Below are positions 1-6,988 of a DNA stretch of 64,000 nt, piece after piece. The notes under the pieces are model-generated. The model did not search any database. It had not been told where the DNA came from and saw only the letters and a program-made list of their open reading frames with translations. Origin of the DNA: Streptomyces sp. NBC_00249. GTDB lineage: Bacteria > Actinomycetota > Actinomycetes > Streptomycetales > Streptomycetaceae. Both the position numbers and the translations under genes were made by a program. The first letter of the stretch is position 1. The number at the start of each line of letters is the position of its first letter. The stretch lies in NCBI RefSeq assembly GCF_026342355.1, contig NZ_JAPEMV010000008.1:62001-126000 (forward strand), written 5' to 3'.

Positions 1-2
1 GG

Positions 3-836
3 GACCTGGTCGGGACGGCCATCGCGCCGGGCTCCCCCGTCCTGGAGCAACTCCTCGGCGGCGAGCCGGTCTTCATAGAGGACTCCGCGACCGACCCCCG
101 GATGACCACGCACGTACGGGAACGCTTCGGCCCGAGCATGATGCTCCCCCTCCAGAGCGGCGGGCAGCTCATCGGCACCCTGGCGCTGCCGCGCGCCCGG
201 GGCGGTCCCGCGTACGACGCGGTGGACCGGCTGCTGGCCTCGCAGTTCGCCTCGCAGGCCGCGCTGGCCCTCGTCCTGGCGGACGCGCAGCACGACCGGG
301 AGCAGCTGGCCGTCTACGAGGACCGCGACCGCATCGCCCGCGACCTGCACGACCTGGTGGTCCAGCGGCTGTTCGCGACGGAGATGATGCTGGAGTCCAC
401 CCGCCGCCGCTCCTCGAACGCGCCCTCCGGCGACACCGTGGGCGAGGAACTGAGCCGGGCCGTCGACGAGCTGGACTCCACGATCCAGGAGGTCCGCACG
501 GCCATCTTCGCCCTCCAGCAGCCGCCGACGGACGCCCCGACGACGTTCCGCGGGCGGGTCCTGCGCGAGACGGGCGGCGCGGCGGTGCTGCTGGGCTTCC
601 AGCCGTCGGTGCACTTCGCGGGCGCGGTGGACGCCCTGCTCCCGGACCAGGTCACCGCCGACCTGCTCGCGGCCCTGCGCGGCGCCCTGGCGGCGGCCCA
701 CCGCCGGAGCGAGGTCACCGCGATCGAGGTCGAGATCGACGCGACGGCCTCCCGGGTCCGCCTCACCGTCTCCGACGACGGCCGCACGGACTCCGGCACC
801 CACGGCACGACCCTGACGTGGGAATCAGCCCTCTAG
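3..836 (+). CDS. GAF-domain sensor histidine kinase, 5' end missing
   Basis: The gene runs off the left edge; the frame is open from base 3 to the TAG at 834-836. The visible part ends a GAF-like domain, then carries a HisKA_3-type dimerisation helix with the phospho-acceptor motif ARDLHDLVVQRLF (His codon near 348), so it should autophosphorylate and signal to a NarL-type response regulator. The ATPase domain is short: the D-box-like VSDDG is followed within a few residues by GTTLTWESAL, a segment that normally closes the domain after the GxGLxNM nucleotide-lid region. That lid region is absent, so kinase activity is doubtful. No response regulator is adjacent in the window. Family assignment is firm, function of this copy is uncertain. 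Confidence 0.8.
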   Translation, partial: DLVGTAIAPGSPVLEQLLGGEPVFIEDSATDPRMTTHVRERFGPSMMLPLQSGGQLIGTLALPRARGGPAYDAVDRLLASQFASQAALALVLADAQHDREQLAVYEDRDRIARDLHDLVVQRLFATEMMLESTRRRSSNAPSGDTVGEELSRAVDELDSTIQEVRTAIFALQQPPTDAPTTFRGRVLRETGGAAVLLGFQPSVHFAGAVDALLPDQVTADLLAALRGALAAAHRRSEVTAIEVEIDATASRVRLTVSDDGRTDSGTHGTTLTWESAL

Positions 837-847
837 CCCAGGGGTAT

Positions 848-896
848 CCAGCCCCTCCGGCGTTTGAGGAGCGGGGGTCCGGGGGCTGGCCCCCGG
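848..896. repeat. Intergenic GGCGTTTGAGG repeat, copy 1
   Basis: Begins CCAGCCCCTCCGGCGTTTGA and ends in a hairpin with arms CCGGGGG (879-885) and CCCCCGG (890-896). It is nearly the same as copy 2 at 936-983, in the same orientation. The GGCGTTTGAGG core is, from general knowledge, a common dispersed intergenic element in Streptomyces chromosomes. Confidence 0.75.
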
Positions 897-935
897 CAAC
901 GCACCCGCACCCGAACAACCAGGCCCGCCCTCATC

Positions 936-983
936 CAGCCCCGCCGGCGTTTGAGGCGCGGGAGCCCGGGGGCCGGCCCCCGG
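936..983. repeat. Intergenic GGCGTTTGAGG repeat, copy 2
   Basis: Second copy of the element at 848-896, with core CCGGCGTTTGAGG and a terminal hairpin with arms CCGGGGG (966-972) and CCCCCGG (977-983). The two copies fill most of the gap between the sensor kinase and the carboxyltransferase. The hairpins could terminate the kinase transcript. Confidence 0.75.
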
Positions 984-1012
984 CAGGGGTTCGGCACCCC
1001 GGGGTAACACCC

Positions 1013-1018
1013 TAGGGT
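1013..1018 (+). promoter_or_regulatory. -10-like hexamer TAGGGT before carboxyltransferase
   Basis: TAGGGT lies 6 nt before the GTG at 1025 and there is no Shine-Dalgarno sequence. This is the geometry of a leaderless Streptomyces transcript. Confidence 0.4.
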
Positions 1019-1024
1019 GAGGCC

Positions 1025-2374
1025 GTGACGACCCGCCTCTCGGCCCGCGCGGCCATCGCAACCCTCACCGACCCCGGCAGCTTCGCCGAACTCCCCGCCC
1101 CCCGCAGGGAGTCCCCGGACGACGGCCCCATCGGCTGGGCGGGCTACGACGCCTCCCGCGCCCGCGCCACCGCCCGCACCGGTGAGGCGGAGTCCGTCGT
1201 CACCGGCACCGCCCTCATCGGTGGCCGCCCGGCCACCGTGATCTCCTTCGAGTTCGGCTTCCTCGGCGGGTCCCTCGGCGAACGCACCGGAGACCGGCTC
1301 GAAGCCGCGTACAGCCATGCTCGCGAACACCGCCTGCCCCTGGTGTCCTTGATCGCCACCGGCGGTTCCCGGATGCAGGAGGGGATGCTCGCGCTGACGC
1401 AGCTCCAGCGCGTGGCCCGCCAGTGCGTGCTGACCCGGGCCGCCGGGCTCCCGCAGATCGCGGTGCTGCGCGATCCGACGACCGGCGGCGGCTGGGCCAC
1501 CCTCGGCGCGGGCGCCGACGTGGTGCTGGCGCTGCCCGGGGCGCAGGTCGGCTTCGCGGGGTCCCGGGTGCGGCCCGCCGACGCCGATCCCGCGGCGTAC
1601 ACCGCCGAGGGCCAGTACGCGGCCGGGCACGTCGACGCCGTCGTCCCCGCCCCGGAGCTGCCGGGTGTGCTCGGGGACTGGCTGCGGGTGCTGGCCGCGC
1701 CCCGCGCCCGTACCGCCGTCGAGCCCCCGGCCGCACTGGCCGACGTAGCGGCTCCGCGGAGCGGCTGGGACGCGGTCCGGCAGGCCCGGCACCCGGACCG
1801 GCCGCGCGCGGAGGCGTACCTGGAGGCGTACTTCTCGCTGCGGCTCCCGCTGCGCGGGGACCGGGCCGGCGCCGCCGACCCGGGGATGCTGTGCGGGTTC
1901 GGGCTCCGCGAGGGCCGGGCGGTGGCGTACGCGGCCCAGTGCGGCACCGCCACCCGCCCGGCGGGCTACCGCACGGCCGCCCGCGTGATCCGTCTCGCCG
2001 ACCGGCTCGGGATCCCGGTGCTCACCCTGGTGGACACCCCCGGCGCGGCCAACGACGCCGCCGCCGAGCACGCCGGCGCGGGCGCGTCCATCGCCGACAC
2101 CTTCGCGGCGGTCGCGGCGGCCACGGTCCCGGTGACGACCCTGCTGATCGGCGAGGGCGGCTCGGGCGGGGCGCTCGCGCTGGCCGCGCCGGGGAACACC
2201 TGGGTGACCCCGGACAGCTACTTCTCCGTCATCGCCCCGGAACTGGCGGCGGCCATCCTCAAGCGCCCCGCCGAGGAGGCCCCCGCCACCGCCGACCAGC
2301 TGCGCATCCGCCCCCAGGACCTGGTGGCCCTGGGGGTGGCGCGGGGCGTGGTCGCCCCGGAGCCCAAGGGTTAG
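1025..2374 (+). CDS. Acyl-CoA carboxylase carboxyltransferase, AccD/AccA-like fusion
   Basis: 449 residues with a GTG start. The N-terminal half resembles AccD (GGSRMQEGMLAL near residue 118) and the C-terminal half resembles AccA (LVDTPGAAND, then IGEGGSGGALAL near residue 375), so both crotonase-fold halves of the carboxyltransferase are in one chain. It should move a carboxyl group from carboxybiotin to an acyl-CoA. The AccD zinc-ribbon cysteines are not present. No biotin carboxylase or BCCP is nearby, so the partners must be elsewhere. The stop overlaps by 4 nt the stop of the convergent phytase-like ORF, which leaves no room for a terminator. Substrate (acetyl- or propionyl-CoA) cannot be told from sequence. 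Confidence 0.82.
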   Translation: MTTRLSARAAIATLTDPGSFAELPAPRRESPDDGPIGWAGYDASRARATARTGEAESVVTGTALIGGRPATVISFEFGFLGGSLGERTGDRLEAAYSHAREHRLPLVSLIATGGSRMQEGMLALTQLQRVARQCVLTRAAGLPQIAVLRDPTTGGGWATLGAGADVVLALPGAQVGFAGSRVRPADADPAAYTAEGQYAAGHVDAVVPAPELPGVLGDWLRVLAAPRARTAVEPPAALADVAAPRSGWDAVRQARHPDRPRAEAYLEAYFSLRLPLRGDRAGAADPGMLCGFGLREGRAVAYAAQCGTATRPAGYRTAARVIRLADRLGIPVLTLVDTPGAANDAAAEHAGAGASIADTFAAVAAATVPVTTLLIGEGGSGGALALAAPGNTWVTPDSYFSVIAPELAAAILKRPAEEAPATADQLRIRPQDLVALGVARGVVAPEPKG

Positions 2375-3291
2375 TGCTGCGACCGGCGCGGCAGCTTCAC
2401 GTCGACCGAGTACAGGCGGGTGATCTGCTGCGGGAACTCGTTGTCGTCGCTGGCGAGCAGCAGCCGCACCCGCTCGAGCCCCTCGTGATCGACGGCAACC
2501 ATCCCTTCCCCGTTGTCGACGAGCGGGTGGTTCTGCGGCAACTTCGAGGGTGCGCCGAGCGTCGGGCAGTCGTTGAGGTCCCCGATGGGCGTCTTGCGGG
2601 CGAGCCGCAGCCCCCGGCCCTCGGTCAGCGTCTCCACCTTCGAGGTGTCGTCGGCGCCGAGAGGGTCGGCGACGTAGAGCCGGACCGTGATGGCGAACTC
2701 GCGGGTGAAGCCGCGCTCCAGCACGATCAGCCGGCCGTCGCGGGTCGGGGCGAGCTCGACGAGGCCGTGGCCCGCGTCGACGGGGTAGGCGTACTGCTTG
2801 CCGAGGACGAACTCGCCGTTCGCGCGCCGCTCCCAGGTCTGAATCCGCTGGAGGGTGCGGCCCTGCGTGTCCTTGCCGTCGCCGGCCAGCACTCCTTCCA
2901 CGCCCGCGACCAGGGTGTGGCCGCCGGGCAGCAGCGTGAGCGATTCGAAGGTCTGGTTGACGGTGGCCCGGCCTTCGGGGGCGAGCTTGAAGGCGGGCGG
3001 GACGGGGAGGGCGGCGAGGACCTGGCCGGTCCGGCTGTAACGGCGGATCGCGGGCGTGGTCTCGTCGGTGACGAGGTAGGTGCCGTCGCGGTCGACGACG
3101 ACGCCCTCCGAGTCGACGGCCTTCCCCGCGCCGTCCGTCAGGGGCAGCCGCGCGGTGGCCGTGGCGGCCGGGGTGTCCCCGCGGGCCACCTTCAGCTCGT
3201 ACAGGGCCGACTTGTCGGAGATCGCGGCGACCGTGCCGTCGCGGTCGAGCGCGAGCCCGGAGATGCCGCCGACCAGCGCCTGCGCCTGTGC
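2371..3291 (-). pseudogene. Phytase-like esterase, lacks start and signal peptide
   Basis: The translated frame matches the 'esterase-like activity of phytase' family: LVGGISGLALDRDG near the N-terminal end, then DSEGVVVD, TFESLTLLPGG and a C-terminal NEFPQQITRLYSVDV. Family members are normally secreted. Here the frame opens directly after the TAG (3292-3294) that ends the upstream MFS gene, and no ATG, GTG or TTG occurs before the GTG at 3189. Codons before 3189 are fully GC3-biased and belong to the conserved domain, so starting at 3189 (272 aa) would cut into the fold. The signal peptide and the first conserved strand seem to be lost. It is either a pseudogene or a part reached only by stop-codon readthrough. 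Confidence 0.6.
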
Positions 3292-4545
3292 CTACGCCTG
3301 CGGCGTGCGGGCGTCGTACCGGGCGAAGGCCCGCCAGCGCGCGGCCAGCAGCCCCACCACCAGGACGCAGGCGAGCCCCCCGCCCGTGATGGCGACGGCC
3401 GGTGACGTGAGGTCGGCGGCGGTCCCGGCGAGGAAGTCCCCGAGCCGGGGCCCGCCCGCGACGACCACGATGAAGACGCCCTGGAGCCGGCCGCGCATCC
3501 CGTCCGGGGTCGCGGCCTGGAGCATGGTGGTGCGGAACACCATCGAGACGGTGTCGCTCGCTCCGGCCAGGGCGAGGAAGAACAGGCCGACCCAGAGGTT
3601 GCGGGTCAGCCCGAAGACGGCGACGGCCAGCCCCCACGAGGCGACGGAGAGCAGGATCGCCAGCCCGTGCCGCCGGATCCGCCCCTGCCAGCCGGAGAAC
3701 AGCCCGCCGAGCAGCGCCCCCACGGCGGGCGCGGCGACGAGCAGGCCGACCGTCCGCGCGTCTCCTCCGTACCAGAGCACGGCGACGGCCGGGAACAGCG
3801 CCCGCGGCTGGGCCAGCACCATGGCGGCCAGGTCGGAGAAGAAGGTCATCCGGATGTTGGGCCGGGTGCCGAGGAAGCGCAGCCCGTCCAGGACGGAGGC
3901 CCGCCCCTGGCGCCCCTCCGGCAGCATCGAGGGCAGCCGCCACATGGCGTAGAGGGCGGCGGCGAAGGTCACCGCGTCGATCAGGTATGCCGCCTGGTAG
4001 CCCCACCAGCCGACGATCAGCCCGCCGAGCACCGGGCCGGCCGTGATCCCGGAGGTCATGCTGACCGAGTTCAGCGCGTTGGCGGCGGGCAGCTGCTCGG
4101 GCGGCAGCAGGCGCGGGATCATGGCCGACCGGGCGGGCCCGTTCAGCGCCCCGCAGACCGCCTGGAGCGCGACGACCGCGTAGAGCAGCCAGACCCGGTG
4201 GTAGTCGAGCAGCGCGGCGGCGGCGAGGACGACGGAGAGGACGGCGAGCCCGACGGAGCTGTGGAGGCCGAGCTTGCGCCGGTCCACGGTGTCGGCGATG
4301 GCGCCGCCGTAAAGCCCGAAGGCGACGAGCGGGACCAGGGAGAAGAGTCCGACGAGTCCGACGGCGAAGTTGGAGCCGGTGATCTCGTAGACCTGGAGCG
4401 AGATGGCGAGGGCCGTCATCGCCTGACCCATCCAGGAGATGGTGCCGCCCGCCCACAGCCGCCGGTAGTCGGCGGAGGTGCGCAGGGGCGTCAGGTCGGC
4501 GAAGACGCGGCGCCGGGCGCTCGGAGGAGTGGTCGTACCAGTCAC
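3292..4545 (-). CDS. MFS transporter, enterobactin-exporter-like
   Basis: About 417 residues with 12 predicted hydrophobic segments. The N-terminal FADLTPLRTSADYRRLWAG, the loop motif GAIADTVDRRKLG and GPARSAMIPRLLP fit the MFS_3/EntS-like exporter group. It should act as a proton-driven efflux pump in the membrane; the substrate is unknown. I take the GTG at 4545 (VTGTTTPPS) rather than the longer frame from 4623, whose extra residues look non-conserved. No clear Shine-Dalgarno is visible for either. The C-terminus (RYDARTPQA) looks complete. The frame continues past the stop into the phytase-like ORF. Confidence 0.8.
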   Translation of the reverse strand: MTGTTTPPSARRRVFADLTPLRTSADYRRLWAGGTISWMGQAMTALAISLQVYEITGSNFAVGLVGLFSLVPLVAFGLYGGAIADTVDRRKLGLHSSVGLAVLSVVLAAAALLDYHRVWLLYAVVALQAVCGALNGPARSAMIPRLLPPEQLPAANALNSVSMTSGITAGPVLGGLIVGWWGYQAAYLIDAVTFAAALYAMWRLPSMLPEGRQGRASVLDGLRFLGTRPNIRMTFFSDLAAMVLAQPRALFPAVAVLWYGGDARTVGLLVAAPAVGALLGGLFSGWQGRIRRHGLAILLSVASWGLAVAVFGLTRNLWVGLFFLALAGASDTVSMVFRTTMLQAATPDGMRGRLQGVFIVVVAGGPRLGDFLAGTAADLTSPAVAITGGGLACVLVVGLLAARWRAFARYDARTPQA

Positions 4546-4760
4546 ATCGGATGATAACCGCCGCCTGCCGGAGGGGCCCTGGACCGCGGAACTCTGTTCA
4601 CGCACCCGCAACGCCGGCCCCACCCGGACCCACGGCCCCAGCGCGGCGGCCCGCTTGCCGGTAACTCGCCACTATCACCGGACATTTGACTGAATCGACG
4701 TACCCTCCTCGCCTCCCGTTCAGCTCATGATGAAAAGACTCGTATGTCCAGGGAGGCGTA

Positions 4761-5957
4761 GTGATCGAACCTGGCAACAGCACCACGAGCACCAGTGACA
4801 CCGGCCACTCGAGCCACACCGGCCACACAGGCAGCGACCTGCGCACCATGAACGGCGTCACCGCCCCGCTCACGGTCGGGGTCGAGGAGGAGTTCCTGCT
4901 CGTCGACGCCGACACCCTGCGGGTGGTCCCGGCCGCGCCGCTCGTCCTCGCCACCGCCGCCGGGCTGCCCCAGCAGCTGCACGCCGAGGGCACCCGGTAC
5001 CAGGTGGAGATCTCCACCCCGGTCGCCGACTCCTCCGTGACCCTGCGCGAGGAGCTCGCCGCCCTGCGGCGCACCCTGGCCGCGGCGGCGCGCGAGCACG
5101 GCTGCCGGCTGCTGGCCGCGCCCTCACCCGTCGTGGCCGTGGAGGGGCCGCTGCACCTGACCGACGACGAGCCGCGCCAGCGCGAGCAGCACCGCCGGTT
5201 CGGCGCCCTGACCGACACCCTGGTCAGCTGCGGGCGCCACATCCACATCGGCACCCTCGACGTGGACACGGCGGTGGCCGTCTCCAACCGGGTCCGGCCC
5301 TGGCTGCCCACGCTGATCGCACTGGCGGCCAACTCGCCGTTCTGGGGCGGCCGGGACACCGGCCACGCCAGCTGGCGGGCGATGGCCTGGTCGGGCTGGC
5401 CCTCCGCGGGGCCGCCCCCGCACTTCACGTCCACGGCCCACTTCCGGCGCTCGGTGCAGACCCTGCTCGGCTCCGGGGCGGCCCTGGACACCAAGATGGT
5501 CTACTGGGACCTCCGCCCGTCGGGGAACTGGCCCACGCTCGAGATACGGGCTCCCGACATGTCCCCGGACATCGACACGGCCGTCCTCCAGGCGGAGCTG
5601 GCCCGCGCCCTGGTGGCCACGGCCCTGCGCGAGATCGCGGAGCAGCGGCCCGACCCGCCCGTACGGGACGACGTACTGCGCCTCGCGCGCTGGCGGGCGG
5701 CCCACGACGGCCTGGAGGGCTTCGGTCTCGACCCGTACACGGGCGCCGAACTCCCGGCGGCCGACCTGGCGGAGGCCCTCCTGGACCTCGTCGCCCCGGC
5801 CCTGGCCGCCGCCGGCGACCTCGACCACGCGGCGAAGACCCTGGGCGGCCTCCTGCGCGACGGCTCGGGCGCGGCCGTCCAACGCGCGGCCTTCGCACGC
5901 CGCCAGAACCTGACGGACGTACTGCGCCACCTGGTGGAGGAGACGGAGAACTTCTGA
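4761..5957 (+). CDS. ybdK: Carboxylate-amine ligase, YbdK/GCS2 family
   Basis: 398 residues. Starts at GTG 4761 with GGGAGG at 4751-4756. An internal ATG at 4848 (MNGVTAPLTVG) would remove a Ser/Thr/His-rich, non-conserved N-terminus of 29 residues and is a possible alternative. The motif VGVEEEFLLVD opens the GCS2 fold and supplies metal/ATP-binding glutamates; RHIHIG and LEIRAPDM are further conserved motifs. Family members ligate cysteine or another amine to glutamate with ATP and have weak gamma-glutamylcysteine synthetase activity. It is a single-gene unit followed by a strong hairpin. Whether it serves ergothioneine or another thiol pathway is not shown by context. Confidence 0.85.
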   Translation: MIEPGNSTTSTSDTGHSSHTGHTGSDLRTMNGVTAPLTVGVEEEFLLVDADTLRVVPAAPLVLATAAGLPQQLHAEGTRYQVEISTPVADSSVTLREELAALRRTLAAAAREHGCRLLAAPSPVVAVEGPLHLTDDEPRQREQHRRFGALTDTLVSCGRHIHIGTLDVDTAVAVSNRVRPWLPTLIALAANSPFWGGRDTGHASWRAMAWSGWPSAGPPPHFTSTAHFRRSVQTLLGSGAALDTKMVYWDLRPSGNWPTLEIRAPDMSPDIDTAVLQAELARALVATALREIAEQRPDPPVRDDVLRLARWRAAHDGLEGFGLDPYTGAELPAADLAEALLDLVAPALAAAGDLDHAAKTLGGLLRDGSGAAVQRAAFARRQNLTDVLRHLVEETENF

Positions 5958-5961
5958 CCGC

Positions 5962-5995
5962 CCGCGCCGCCCGCCCTCCGGGGCGGGCGGCGCGG
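5962..5995. terminator. Terminator hairpin after ybdK
   Basis: A perfect 15-bp inverted repeat (arms 5962-5976 and 5981-5995) with a TCCG loop begins 5 nt after the ybdK stop. No T-tract follows, as is usual in this GC range. Confidence 0.75.
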
Positions 5996-6034
5996 TGCGG
6001 CGGGCTCCCCGGGAGCGCCCCAGAAAACGCTGAA

Positions 6035-6066
6035 GCCGCAGGTGAAAACGATTCTTCACCTGCGGC
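6035..6066. terminator. Terminator hairpin after tRNA(CAT)
   Basis: A perfect 12-bp inverted repeat, GCCGCAGGTGAA / TTCACCTGCGGC, with an 8-nt loop lies just beyond the 3' end of the minus-strand tRNA gene. Confidence 0.7.
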
Positions 6067-6072
6067 CCGCGG

Positions 6073-6146
6073 TGGGGCGGGTGGGACTCGAACCCACGGC
6101 CGACGGATTATGAGTCCGCTGCTCTAACCGGCTGAGCTACCGCCCC
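6073..6146 (-). tRNA. tRNA with CAT anticodon (Met or Ile2)
   Basis: The minus strand folds as a tRNA: acceptor GGGGCGG/CCGCCCC, D-arm GCTCAGCCGGTTAGAGC, anticodon loop CTCATAA (anticodon CAT), T-arm GTGGGTTCGAGTCCCAC, discriminator A. The 3' CCA is not fully encoded. A CAT anticodon fits elongator Met or, if C34 becomes lysidine, the minor Ile tRNA. The non-initiator D-arm and paired acceptor end exclude the initiator. I cannot choose between Met and Ile2 by eye. Confidence 0.93.
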
Positions 6147-6291
6147 TTTACGGCGTGGCGCGTACATGTGTGCGCGCCGTCTGCCGCAGCATAGCCGCTC
6201 ATACGATCTCCTGCCTCGGATGCCTCGCATGATCGGCTTCGCCCTGTTCAGAGAGACCGCGCTGAAGGCTGCCCGGTTCCCGGATCAGGAC

Positions 6292-6326
6292 AAAAAGAAA
6301 GAGGACCCGCCCGGGCCCTCTTCTTT
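6292..6326 (-). terminator. Terminator after tRNA-Asn pair
   Basis: On the minus strand AAAGAAGAGG pairs imperfectly with CCTCTTTCTTT and is followed by further T residues, an unusually A/T-rich stretch. It begins 5 nt after the downstream tRNA-Asn gene and separates it from the CAT tRNA. Confidence 0.6.
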
Positions 6327-6330
6327 CCTG

Positions 6331-6403
6331 CTCCCCCGACTGGACTCGAACCAGTAACCTGCCGATTAACAGTCGGCTGCTCTGCCAATTGAGCTACAGG
6401 GGA
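6331..6403 (-). tRNA. tRNA-Asn (GTT), downstream copy
   Basis: Minus strand, 73 nt. Acceptor TCCCCTG pairs with CGGGGGA (one G-T pair), anticodon loop CTGTTAA gives anticodon GTT, T-loop GTTCGAGTC, discriminator G. The sequence is identical to the copy at 6409-6481. No CCA is encoded. Confidence 0.95.
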
Positions 6404-6408
6404 CCGCG

Positions 6409-6481
6409 CTCCCCCGACTGGACTCGAACCAGTAACCTGCCGATTAACAGTCGGCTGCTCTGCCAATTGAGCTACAGGGGA
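6409..6481 (-). tRNA. tRNA-Asn (GTT), upstream copy
   Basis: Same sequence as the gene at 6331-6403, separated by only 5 nt, so both are probably cut from one transcript. Transcription should start upstream near 6550, where the minus strand has a TAATCT hexamer (6548-6553). Confidence 0.95.
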
Positions 6482-6626
6482 TTGCTGCGGTGCACCGAAC
6501 AGCCCACCTCCGGCCTTGCCGGGGGGCGACTGCCCGTTGCGAGTCATAGATTAGCGCAAGCAGGGGGGTGCTCCGCCAATCGGTATCGCCAGCAGGCCGG
6601 GCACCACACGACGAAGGGTGGCAGGC

Positions 6627-6935
6627 ATGCGGTACAAGGTGGCTTTCGTGGCCGGACTGGCCCTCGGCTACGTCATCGGGACGCGGGCAGGACGCGAGCG
6701 CTACGAGGAGATGAAGAAGTCCGCGCGGCGGATCGCGCAGAACCCCGCCGTGCGCAACGCCGCCGAGACCGCCGGCCAGACCGGACGGCAGTTCGCGGGC
6801 AAGGCCTTCGCCGCTGTGAGCAACAAGGTGGGCGACGCGGTGCCCGCCTCCCTGTCCGGCCGGGTACGCGGACTGCGGGCGCGGGCGGGCGGCGGCAGCG
6901 GCGCCGAGGACGAGTGGGGCACGAGCAACACCTGA
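6627..6935 (+). CDS. YtxH-like small membrane protein
   Basis: 102 residues from the ATG at 6627; a GTG at 6618 would add three residues. The N-terminus YKVAFVAGLALGYVIGTRAG is one hydrophobic segment with a glycine-rich end, followed by a charged helix RERYEEMKKSARRIAQNPAV and a basic, low-complexity tail. This is the YtxH-type layout: a membrane anchor with a cytosolic amphipathic helix. The family has no firm function; stress links are known in Bacillus. It lies between the tRNA genes and the FGGY kinase with no close operon partner. Confidence 0.7.
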   Translation: MRYKVAFVAGLALGYVIGTRAGRERYEEMKKSARRIAQNPAVRNAAETAGQTGRQFAGKAFAAVSNKVGDAVPASLSGRVRGLRARAGGGSGAEDEWGTSNT

Positions 6936-6975
6936 GACCGGCTTCCGGACGGGTCGAGTCCGGCCCGGCGTGCGG

Positions 6976-6981
6976 CAGAAT
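6976..6981 (+). promoter_or_regulatory. -10-like hexamer CAGAAT before FGGY kinase
   Basis: CAGAAT lies 7 nt before the ATG at 6989, without a Shine-Dalgarno. Leaderless geometry. Confidence 0.35.
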
Positions 6982-6988
6982 TCTCCGC

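Noticed and set aside
833..4456. A 1207-codon open frame on the minus strand
   Set aside because: It is the high-GC shadow of the carboxyltransferase, phytase-like and MFS genes: its protein is Arg/Gly/Pro-rich with no domains, and the true genes have clear motifs and codon bias.
4478..4693. Small plus-strand ORF of 71 codons before ybdK
   Set aside because: Overlaps the start of the MFS gene on the other strand, no ribosome site, no codon bias.
6041..6056. Zur-like TGAAAACGATTCTTCA near the CAT tRNA
   Set aside because: It lies inside the symmetric stem-loop that ends the tRNA transcript, not before a gene; the likeness follows from the stem sequence.
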